Positions 7,807 through 17,046 of a stretch of DNA of 18,366 nucleotides are shown here, one piece after another. The translations under genes and the position numbers were made by a program. Within the stretch, counting starts at the first letter, position 1, and every line of letters begins with the position of its first letter. Where the stretch lies: assembly GCA_027943245.1 (NCBI GenBank), contig JANDJZ010001053.1, positions 1-18,366 on the forward strand, written 5' to 3'. A model generated the notes under the pieces. That model saw only the letters and a list, made by a program, of their open reading frames with translations, ran no database searches and was not told the origin of the DNA. This stretch comes from Acanthamoeba sp. SK_2022b (lineage: Eukaryota > Discosea > Longamoebia > Acanthamoebidae).

Positions 7807-10800
7807 GGGGGATCGCTTTCTGCGAGCACAATTGAATCTAGCAATCAAAGGAAGGACACCGTGGCTGAGCCTGCATACCAGCATCAGCAACTTCTCTCCC
7901 CTCTTGCCATCTTGAAGAGAAAGCAGGAGAGAGGAGAGAGGAGTGAAGGAGAGGGAGGAGGTTCTTCGGCAGTGGCTGCAGCAGCAAAGACGGCATCCAT
8001 TAACGACAGGCTGGAAGCGGACGCCGATCAACGACGAGGGCGAGGGCTGCACGATTCGCTCGAGCTCGAATACCTCATTCACAACAAGAAAAAGAAGAAG
8101 GCCGCACGATCAATCGTGGACGAGAGCGAGGAAGGAGGCCCCTTGGGCTTGGAGACGGAGGACCTTGACGACGACGGTGGTGACGACGCGATGATGGACA
8201 CCATGGCCACCAACGACCTAGACCAACAGATAGAAACGAATGGACCGCCCACGGCAGGCGACCGCGAGCTGGCCTTTCACACCTTGCGCTCGAAGATGGG
8301 CCATCTGGAGGAGGTCATAGAGGACATTGGCCAATTCATCTGCGAGAATCAGCTGGAGGACCATTTTATCAACTTCGTCTTCCGCCTCTCGTCCGTTTCC
8401 AAGGAGCTCAACACAGAGATCTCCACCGTAGAGAGCTACCTCGAATTTATCGTACGTCGCATTCCTTGTCCTTGCGGGTGGGTCGCGCTTTTTCGCCGCG
8501 CAATTGATTGTCTCGTTCTACGTTGTTAAGATTATTATTTTTAATATATCTATTTATTCAATTAATTCTAACTTTGATTTATTGTTTACATTTACGGCCA
8601 GAAACGACACAACGTCACGTGCTCGCGCAACACGGGCTACTTCTCTGTCATTCCTGACGAGGTATGGCACACCACGAATCCTCGCGAACTTGGTCAAGTT
8701 GTGTCGTGAAATGTTGCCGGGCCGTGTCATTTCCTCACCTGGTTTTGTCTTGCGACTCACCTCTCGCGTTCGCCATGCTGTTCATCGAAACGAAAGGTGA
8801 CAATACACGTCTTTTCGTATCTGAACGAGAGCGAGCTCAGTAGCGCCGCCAGCGTGTGTCGCGAATGGCATTCGCTCACATCCGACAACACTCTCTGGAA
8901 GAGGTGCGCACATGATGCCCCAAGCCACTCCCCTGTGCTTTCATGTCGTGTGCGTGTGCGGCCTCCTGAGCGTCGTACACACCTCATCTCTTCTGGGCCG
9001 TGGTGGTGGCGCGTGTGGTCGGAACCGAGCAGTCTCTACGCGCGTTATTGGGGAGCCGATGCCGCTGCACGGATCAGCTCCAACCAAATCTATCGGCCCA
9101 AGCCTCTGCCTCTCGACATGAGTTCTGGTAAACATCTTCGCCTCTCTCTCTCTCTCTCTCTTGCTCTTTGTATTCAGGAACGCTGTGGCACTGACCCACG
9201 TCCACATGGCACGTGCAGAATACAACAAGGCGCCCATCGTCAAGAAACCCGCGGTGGCGACGGTGCGCAGATTCTCGCTGTGGCCTTCATCGTCGTCATC
9301 GTCATCGTCATCGTCATCGTCTGCTGCGTCGGCGAGCGCGAGTGGCGCGGGGTCCACGCAGCTCCCGCACGCTTCGGGGGGCGGTCAAGCGACGCCGTCG
9401 TACGGCGGCAAGAAGATGCCCAAGATATACAAGATGTACCGGGGCGGCTCGCCCGACGACGACGAGGAGCTCGAGCGGGAGCGGAGGGACCACGGCAAGT
9501 GGAAGTCCTACTTCATGAAGTACCACCGCACCAAGCGCAACTGGGACACCGGCAAGTACTCGCTGGCCACCCTCACGCACCACAAAAACACCGTGCGATG
9601 CGTCCAGTTTGACGAGAACTACAACATGATCACGGCAAGGTAACCGCGCTCTCGCATTTCTGTGTGTGTGGTGGACCCACCGTTGGCCTGACGTCGTCGT
9701 CAATCTTGGCGCGTGGCAGTGACGACAAGACAGTGCAGCGCTTGGATTGGGACGCTGACAAGGGCGCATACGTGCCCAAGATGAAACTCACAGGTCACGA
9801 GGGCGGCATCATATGCATGCAGTTTGACGGTACATCGGCCACGCGTCATTGGCGCACATGTGCGAGACCTCGACGGCTCACGATATTGTCGTTTATTTCA
9901 TCAATTATTCAAGGCAACCAAATGATAACGGGCTCGAGAGACAAGACGCTGCGACTCTGGGATCTGGAGAAGGGCAAGACGATCAGCACCTTCAAGAATC
10001 ACACCGGGCAAGTGTGGTGCCTTCAGTTTGACAAGCACAAGATCGTGTCGGGGAGCGACGACAAACGGCTCAACGTGTGGGACATCAACTCCGGGAAGCT
10101 CATCACCGACCTCCAGGGTCACTCGTGGGGCGTACGTCGCGACCTCTCCCACCACAACATCAGTCGGTGCCCCCCCCCTCTTCATTGTCTAATGCGCCTT
10201 TCGTTTGCGTCGACATCGATCAGATCGGCTGCCTGCAGTTTGACAGCACCAAGATCATCTCCGGTGCCGCGGACAAGACGATCAAAGGTGGCGCACCTCT
10301 CCTCGCAAGCGCTTTGCTTTGCGCCCGTCATCGGGAGGGCGCGCGAGGCTGACTGCCCCCCGAAATCGCCCCTCTTCGTCTGCACAGTGTGGGACTTGGC
10401 GATGATGCGGTGCGCGCAGACGCTCAAGGGCCACAAGTCCTCCGTCCGTTGTGTGCAGTTTGACGACACGAGGATCGTATCGGGGTCTTGGGACAACACG
10501 ATCAAGGTGCCTCGGCGCGGCTCGTGTGCATGGGGGGGGGGGAGTCTAAGCCTGATGCTGACGCTTGCACTCCCATGTTCGTTGGTCTCGCGCGTGTGGT
10601 GGCATGAAGCTCTGGGACGTGAACACGTATAGGAACACGGACACGTTACAGGGCCACAGCAACAAGCTCATGTGCCTCCAATTCGACGAATCCAAGATCA
10701 TCTCGGGCGCACAGGACAAGACGATCGTGGTCTGGGATCTACACACCGGCAAGCAACTCGTACGCCCTCTGCCTCTGCTCTCGTGTCGTGTTTGCTGCAA

Positions 10801-11048
10801 AGGAGCTGCCCCCTCGACATCGTTCTCACCGTGTGTCACATAACAGACGACACTACAATCTCACACCGACTCGCTGTGCGATCTGCACTTTGATGACTGC
10901 AAGCTCGTCACCGGCAGTCGTGACAAAACGGTCAAAGGTAACCTCTGCCCCCCCACACCAACCTTGCCCACCATGGTGTTGAACAAGCCGTTGACGCCTT
11001 CTGTGTGTCTTGGTGTTGTTCTCTTGTACAGTGTGGGACTTCTCGTAG
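7807..11048 (+). CDS. F-box and seven-repeat WD40 protein, probable SCF substrate adaptor; twelve exons seen
   Basis: Exons: 7807-8451, 8602-8661, 8797-8903, 9033-9127, 9219-9639, 9720-9829, 9914-10131, 10224-10287, 10388-10506, 10610-10759, 10847-10937, 11032-11048; total 698 codons plus stop. The first exon has no ATG before 8190 and its frame is open back to 7807, so the true start is probably in the exons at 7149-7680. The order is: acidic, Ala/Lys-rich N-terminus; helical segment; F-box spanning an exon junction (IPDE joined to VTIHVFSYLNESELSSAASV, then LWK); a linker with a Ser run; and seven WD repeats ending at the stop (KTVKVWDFS). The family uses the F-box to bind Skp1 and the propeller to bind substrates for cullin-RING ubiquitination. 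The substrate is unknown. Confidence 0.88.
9128..9218 (+). repeat. CT-rich tract in an F-box/WD40 intron
   Basis: The 91-base intron has about ten CT units shortly after the donor (about 9142-9160). Similar CT runs lie in phosphatase-cullin introns near 11723-11741 and 12413-12434. Confidence 0.8.
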
Positions 11049-11221
11049 CGGCCGCTCGCTCACCAGTGTGATCGCTCGCCCTCTGCTATCTTGCGTGTTA
11101 ATATGTCACATACCCTCTTCATCTCTCTCTGCTCCTCTTGGCTGTAAAGTTCCTTCCAACGAACAATCTAATTACAAAAAAATCAAAACAAATAGTTCCT
11201 TGCACTAGAACAAGAACGAAG
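11049..11221 (+). promoter_or_regulatory. Probable promoter and 5' UTR of the phosphatase-cullin gene
   Basis: A 173-base spacer lies between the WD40 stop and the next ATG on the same strand. It begins pyrimidine-rich and becomes A-rich over the last 60 bases before ATG 11222. No specific motif is claimed. Confidence 0.3.
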
Positions 11222-13097
11222 ATGGATGCAACTTTGCTCATCCCCAATTTCCTCTACGTGGGGTCAGAATTTAACGCGGCAAACAGAGAGCTGCTGATTG
11301 AGCGCAACATCTCGGCGATCGTGAACGCTGCCGCGCCACAGACTGTCAATCATTTCCTGCAGGAGCCCTCCTGCTATCGCTACCACTCTGTACACCCTCC
11401 TCGTCGCGTGGCCCAAAACAAAAGATCTCGAGCCTTCCGATGTTGACGATTCGCCACACTACTCGATGGTTCACAGATCGATTTGCTGGATGCTGCCGAA
11501 GAAGATTTGCTGAAGCACATTGAACCCTACAACCGCTTTCTCGGTGCGTGCACGCACAAGCATGAAGCGCTGCGCATGCGCTCACCTTTGCCTATTGCGC
11601 AGAGGAGGCGGAGAGGGAGGGTCGTGTAGTGCTCGTGCATTGCAAGTCGGGCAACTCGCGGGCCGTCGCCCTGTGCGTGGCTCACCTCATGCGCCGCCAC
11701 CGCTGGTGCGCTCTCCCTCTGGCCCTCTCTCTCTCTCTCTCTGGTCGCCGTGGTCGTCTCGTTTACCCCAACAACTACTACTACTTCATCGGACAGGCCG
11801 CTGGCCAAAGCGTTCGCCTTCGTCAAGATGAAGCGTCCGGCAGCGCAGCCCAACAAGGGGTTCCTCGTACGGACCTCACCCGCCTCTTTGACCTCTCCTT
11901 CTTCTCCTTGAGCGACCTCACCCACCATGGCGAACCGTGTAGGAACAACTGGCGATCTACCAGCAGTATCTTCAAGAAGAAGAGGAAGAGGAGGACAATG
12001 ATGAAGGAGAGGAGGAGGACGCGATGGAGCTCGAGCTGGCGCGAAGGCGGGCGGCGTTCATGCGTCGGTACGCTGGAGGCGACCGTGACGCCGGCGAAGA
12101 CGACAGCGACGAGGGCCAAGGCGAGGAGTACGGCGACATGGACCTCGAAGACGACCAGGCCCCACCACTGGACAAGGGCAAGCAGAAGGCGTCGGCCGAT
12201 GTCGACAATGGCCGAGAGGAGCAGCAAGGCGGCGGCGGCGACCACGAGGAAAGGGAGGAGGAGGAGGAGGCCAGGCTGGCGAGGGCCAAGCGGGACTGGC
12301 AGCGGTGGTTCGCCAAGCCGCCCGCGCTCGCCGATCTCGTCGTGCGGCAGCGGAAGGACGCCCTGGCCCGCCGCGTGGCCGCTCTCCTCGCCGCCGGCAA
12401 CTGGCAAGGTGGCTCTCTCTCTCTCTCTCTCTCTCGAGCGATTGCGCGTGTATGTGGAGGGGGGGGGGCGTGCGCTGACGCGATTCGTTGTGCGCACGTG
12501 CAGAGCTGAAGCGAGTGTACGCGGCGCTGCGTGGCGTGCCCGAGTTCGTGAACGTCGTGCGCGCGGCCTACTTTGCCGCGACCAAGGCCGACGCCGCGGC
12601 TGCCGCGACCGCCATCGCCGCGGGCCACCGCCATTCGGCGAACGGGGAGGCCACGATCGATTCGGTCCTCGAGTGGCGCAGGGCGCAGCAGGAGCGACTC
12701 GAGTCCACTTTCGACACGGCGCCCGAGGCCGGCTTCCAGCGGGCGTTCGAGCAGACGCTGCCCTACTTCCTCAACCCGCTCGCCAAGACCATCGTCGCCC
12801 ACCTGGACCGCACCCTTAAGTGAGCTCCCGCTCCCGTACTCCCGTGCGAGGATGGCTACGGCGTTGACCAAACGTTGACCTCTTGATTTGACTTTTGGTC
12901 AACAGGAATGCGGATGACCGGAGCCCAAAGGAAGTCGAGGACGACCTGCTGCCGCTCCTGGAGAGCAGCCTCCCGTACATGAGCAGGAGCGCCGCCGCCT
13001 TTGAGTTCCACTTTGCCAACGCCCTTGCCGGCCGCCTCCTCGCCATCGGCCCCGGGCAGAACCACAGGTGTGGACGATGCAGCTTTTGTGCAGTCGC

Positions 13098-13149
<52 letters not shown>

Positions 13150-14164
13150 GATGTGTGCCTGGCCTCTGTTGCGGCACAGGTTCCATGTGGAGCGTAAGGT
13201 GGCGCAGCTCCTGGGCCGCTTTGCCAACTTCAGCGCGTTCGGCGCGCTCATGGAGGCGATGGTCGGCGACGCCCAGTTCTCATTCGAGATGGAGGCGGCG
13301 CAGAAGTCGGCCACCAAGGACAAGGCAATCTCCCTCCTACGCACAACACGCTCCCCTCCCAGTAATCTGATTGCCTTGATCGTTTGGCGTTGGACGGCGC
13401 AGGCGAGGAGAGGCGAGGAGAGCGGGCCGCTGGTGAGCGCGCGCCTGTTGGCCGCCGATCTGTGGCCGCGACGGCGCATCCTCCCGCCGGCCTCGTCCAA
13501 GGACATCACCGAGGCCGACATGCGCAGCTGGCGGGGTGTCCCTCTCGCCAACTGGCCCAAGAGGTACACCTCGCTTATTTTTTTAATTTTTTTTAATTTT
13601 ATGAAATATACAATAACTTTACAATACACTAATTAATCTCTATTTTCAAATTAAATAATAAGAAATTATATAATATTAATATTAATAAAACAACGTGATC
13701 GTATGCGCAGTTATGTGCTGCCGAGCCAAGTGCAGCAGAAGTGGGACGCCTTGGCTGCGGCCTACCTGGCCGAGAACCCGCAGAAGCGCCTCCACTACGT
13801 GCCCCACCTGGTAAGCGTGCGCCCGTGCAACCGCGCGCGCTCGCAGCCGTGTGGGCGTGCGTTGGAAGAAGGGCCAACCGGGGCCGGCGTGCGGGGGCGA
13901 GCAGGGCACGGCCGAGCTGCACGTGGTGTTGGGCGAGAGCCGCTTCTTCTTCACCGTCACGACGCCCATGATGTGCGTGCTCCACCGCTTCGCCTTTGGG
14001 CGCGAGTTCTCCCTCCGGGAGCTGCAGGACGAGACCGGCATTCCCGACCGGGAGCTCAAGCGCACACTCTTCTCCCTCATCTCGCCGCTCCAAGGTCCAC
14101 CTCTCTTAAAAAAACCCCTTCACACACACACACATACACGCACGCATGCACGAACGCGCGCGCG

Positions 14165-14215
<51 letters not shown>

Positions 14216-14491
14216 ACGCACACACGCGCACACGCCTCGCAACACTGACGCACGCACGCGCATGCCACGTGAAATGAAGGATCGCGGGCGGGGCTGCTGG
14301 TCAAGCAGCCCGCCAAGGGCAAGTTCGAGGCCACGGACACGTTCCGCGTGAACCCGGGCTTTGCGTCGCGTCTGCGCAAGATCCGCGTGCCCGCCCTCCC
14401 CTACCCGCCACCGCCACGCAAGCCCCGCCCCTCTTCTTCCTCCTCCTCCTCCTCCTCCTCCTCGTCGTCATCTTCATCGACTCGCGAGTAG
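11222..14491 (+). CDS. Fusion of a dual-specificity phosphatase with a cullin-like body lacking the neddylation domain; twelve exons
   Basis: Exons: 11222-11389, 11477-11543, 11603-11705, 11797-11866, 11943-12408, 12504-12819, 12906-13067, 13180-13324, 13403-13563, 13711-13810, 13905-14094, 14280-14491; 719 residues. Residues 1-150 are a dual-specificity phosphatase with active-site loop HCKSGNSR (nucleophile C92, R98; likely acid D61) and the terminal [16 protein letters not shown] helix. Residues 150-245 are acidic and disordered. From about 245 a divergent cullin begins: last cullin repeat, [45 protein letters not shown] joined to [10 protein letters not shown], and the winged-helix segment [23 protein letters not shown] region ending [16 protein letters not shown]. 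The protein then ends in a Pro/Ser tail, without the usual C-terminal neddylation domain. The 78-base intron at 13325 uses a GC donor and is less certain. Confidence 0.82.
13101..13148 (+). repeat. (GT)24 microsatellite in intron 7 of the phosphatase-cullin gene
   Basis: Forty-eight bases of uninterrupted GT lie in the intron between exons 12906-13067 and 13180-13324, 33 bases after the donor. The transcript strand therefore carries UG repeats. Confidence 0.95.
13564..13710 (+). other. Strongly AT-rich intron in the phosphatase-cullin gene
   Basis: This 147-base intron (donor GTACAC, acceptor GCGCAG) is mostly A and T from 13575 to 13690 in an otherwise GC-rich gene. A comparable AT-rich stretch lies in the F-box/WD40 intron at 8526-8594 and in PEX4 intron 2 near 14940-14985. 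No ORF, terminal repeat or target duplication is visible. Confidence 0.7.
14155..14212 (+). repeat. (CG)9(CA)20 alternating tract in intron 11 of the phosphatase-cullin gene
   Basis: A 58-base strictly alternating pyrimidine-purine tract: nine CG units followed by twenty CA units. A shorter CA run lies at about 14121-14134. It sits in the last intron, between exons 13905-14094 and 14280-14491. Such tracts are prone to left-handed DNA. Confidence 0.95.
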
Positions 14492-14595
14492 AGCTCCGTT
14501 CTATTATTTATATACAACACGACTCAACACAAAACGCAGGCATGGTGGCCAATGATGAAGATGACGATGGGCGATGACGACGGCCATCATGGCCT

Positions 14596-15476
14596 TCATT
14601 CGGCGAGGTACGGTGGGAGGGCGTGGGCGTAGAGCTTGGTGTACATACGCGCCAGGGAGTTGTAGCCCCGCACGTCCCCGCCGCGCAGCAGGTTGCCTTG
14701 CCACGCCGTGACGGTCAGTTGCACAGCCACGCGCGCACACACGCATACATTCACGGGGACACACGCGTAGGAACGCAGGAAGAGGAAGGCCAGACAGGTA
14801 CCGCAGTCGCAGTTGAGAGGCGAGTCTGGCTCCGGGTGGGAGAGGAGGGCGATGATGGATCGGCACACGGACTGGAGAGTGTACACCGCCGACCAGGCGC
14901 TCTTGAGCTGCGGGCACCAACACAGAAAGAAAACAAACCATTTTATAAAAATATATAAATAAAATGAATAATAATAAACACAAGGACAAGGCACGGGGGC
15001 TGGGGAAGATGAAGGACGAACCAGGTCAAGGCAGATCTCGCCAGTCTTGAAATGAATGTTGGGATGAAAGATTTTGGTGATGAAGAGGATCTTGGGCGGG
15101 CGTAGTGGGTAGTTCTTCGGCACCACGATGTCCAGCTCGAAGCGTCCGCCTGTAGCCAGCAGAGAGCAGCAAAGCAGTCAGCTGAGTAGCCTGCCTGACC
15201 ACATAAGCGCACCCAAGCATGGATGCGCTGCGCACAAGCGGCCACTAAACTGTACAACAAGCTCATTGGAGGTGTGCCTTCAAAGGGTGTGTCTGGTGGC
15301 CCTATGATGTACGCTCGCCAGTGTAGAAGATCACCTTCGTCCTTTGGATAGAGGATGATATCCTCTGCCGCCTCCTTCTGCAGCGCTCTGTACTCCTTCA
15401 ACAATCTACTAGCGGCCTTTTGAAGAATAGTGTCAGTTGTTTCAAAGGAGAGCCCAGCCTCGACAAGCTGGCGCAT
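14596..15476 (-). CDS. PEX4: PEX4, peroxisomal ubiquitin-conjugating enzyme (E2); four exons
   Basis: Exons are 15476-15278, 15149-15022, 14907-14802 and 14696-14596, giving 177 residues. The E2 fold is complete. HPNIHFKTGEIC carries the HPN motif (H95) and catalytic cysteine (C106). It is followed by SAWSAVYTLQSVCRSIIALL and PEPDSPLNCDCGNLLRGGDV. The last two blocks are the signature of plant and fungal PEX4 rather than of general E2s. PEX4 mono-ubiquitinates the receptor PEX5 at the peroxisome membrane, with PEX22 as anchor, to recycle it. Start is ATG 15476; a T-rich stretch upstream could hide a further 5' intron. Intron 1 uses a GC donor, required to restore PFEGGRFELDIVVP. Convergent with the cullin gene 104 bases away and divergent from POP4. 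Confidence 0.93.
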
Positions 15477-15577
15477 CTGCGTACCATCGTGAACACGTAC
15501 GACAAGAAAAGAAATAAAACAAAAAGAAAGCAAAATAAAAGGTTTACAACAAATAAACAAAAAACATCAACTAAAAG
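15477..15577. promoter_or_regulatory. Divergent PEX4/POP4 promoter
   Basis: Only 101 bases separate the two start codons. The plus strand is A-rich in the POP4-proximal two thirds (15500-15575), which reads as a T-rich element upstream of PEX4. No TATA motif is obvious. Both genes must take their core promoters from this stretch unless an unseen 5' exon exists. Confidence 0.5.
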
Positions 15578-16560
15578 ATGCAGCCGAGCCAGGTAAAGCG
15601 AAGGCGATTAGACGACAAAGAGCTCGTCAATCAATTGGAGGCGGCTCACAAACTCGGCACCAGTGCCTCATCTCCAACGCCGACCGCGGGCAAGAAAAAA
15701 ACTGGCAATAAAAAATCCCGACCCCACGGGCAGGGCATCTACGCGCCGCTTCCTCCCGGCCTCCTTGGCTCTAGGCCATCGAAACCTCAGGTAACCAACG
15801 AAAGGATATGATACATGTGAGAGAATTTTTGTGCACATGGCTTCATCTCCAACCAAAACATTTCAGGAGGTGAGCGAGTTGGTGCTGGGTCTAGTGGCGA
15901 GAGGCAACAATGACACCAAAATCTGGGCACAGAAGGGTGAGCGTGCTTCCGAGTTCTGATGTCGTCGGCAGCGTGATGTGTGTGTGTGATGTGTGGCTGT
16001 CCCCAGAAGTGCTCACCCTGCGCAATGTACCGCCTGGTGCAGTGAAGGACAAGGCGGTGATGCTGGACAATTACAAGGAGCGGGTCTCGCTCTCACAGCG
16101 AGAGGCGAGGAAGCTCGAGAAGCTGCGAGAGAAGAAGCGATCCAAAGTCATCAAGTCCAAGGAGCAGCGCGAGAAGAACATGCTCAAGATACCCGATGAG
16201 GCCCGAAAGCACGTTCTCCCCCCTCCCCCCGCCGTACTACATCACCCAGGGCCATCATGTTCATCATCATGACGTCGTCCGCCGCTAACCCCTTCGTGGC
16301 CACTTGTCCCTTGTTGTTGCTGTGCGGTCGGTCGTTTGTGTGCGGCACGCAGATACGAAATGTACATTCCGCTGCACACGATGTGGAAGGAGTACATCGC
16401 CTCCCTCATCGGCTCCGGGTGCGAGCATGCCATCGACTCCTCCTCCTCCTCGAGTGTTAGCGAGACACGCTGATTGGATCTCTCCTTTGGTGTCCCGCGG
16501 CTGACAGGCCAATTACCGCCAAGCTCCTCAAGGCCGACTTGCACGGATGCTGCTTGAAAG

Positions 16561-16617
<57 letters not shown>

Positions 16618-17046
16618 CACACACACTTCTCTCTCTCTCTCCGCATCACGTTGGTGGGCGCAACATTTGGTGTGGCTCGCCGGCTGACGGGGTTGGTCTG
16701 TGTGTGTGCAGTGACGCGATCAAAGTGCCCCAGCCTCGTCGGGCTGGAGGGCATCGTGCTGCTCGAAACGGAGCAGACCTTCCAGATCATCACTCCACAT
16801 GACCAGCTCCGAGGTACGCAGCGCGCGCGCGCGCGAGCACAGACTCCACAAGCGGTGTCCTTGGTGGTTGGTGCTCGACTCATCCTTCTGTTCTCGTCGC
16901 TGGCTGCAGTGGTCCCCAAGGCCAACAACGTGTTCACGTTCGTGGCGCAGGGCCAAGTGGTGACCCTCTACGGCAACAACTTCACCTATCGCGCCAGCGA
17001 TCGCGCCGCGCGCAAGTTCAAGAGCAAGCCTTCTGTCGAACTCTAA
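15578..17046 (+). CDS. POP4: POP4/Rpp29, protein subunit of RNase P and RNase MRP; seven exons
   Basis: Exons: 15578-15790, 15867-15936, 16007-16208, 16353-16418, 16508-16560, 16712-16813, 16910-17046; total 280 residues with consistent phases. Residues 1-160 are a basic, disordered then coiled-coil extension (YKERVSLSQREARKLEKL). The conserved Rpp29 beta-barrel domain spans about 162-280: YEMYIPLHTMWKEYI, KLLKADLHGCCL, SKCPSLVGLEGIVLLETEQT, FQIITPHDQL, VFTFVAQG, LYGNNFTYRASDRAARKFKS. In the family this subunit binds the catalytic RNA and supports tRNA 5' maturation and rRNA processing in the nucleus. Intron 3 needs a GC donor (16209) to join DEARK to YEMYIPL in frame. Confidence 0.95.
16565..16616 (+). 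repeat. CA microsatellite with following CT run in POP4 intron 5
   Basis: About 26 CA units begin four bases after the donor at 16561, followed near 16626-16641 by a CT run. A short TG run ends the same intron just before the acceptor (16698-16709). Confidence 0.9.

Noticed and set aside
9289..9321. TCG/TCA triplet repeat as an intronic microsatellite
   Set aside because: It lies inside an exon and encodes a Ser run in the linker of the F-box/WD40 protein, in frame on both sides.
11943..12510. A separate cullin gene starting at an internal ATG of this exon
   Set aside because: The exon is spliced in phase to the phosphatase and completes its last helix, with no stop or promoter-like gap; a separate start is possible only as an alternative transcript.
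14121..14213. CA-rich repeat cluster as a CRISPR-like or mobile element
   Set aside because: It is a simple dinucleotide microsatellite inside an intron, with no spacers, terminal repeats or ORFs.
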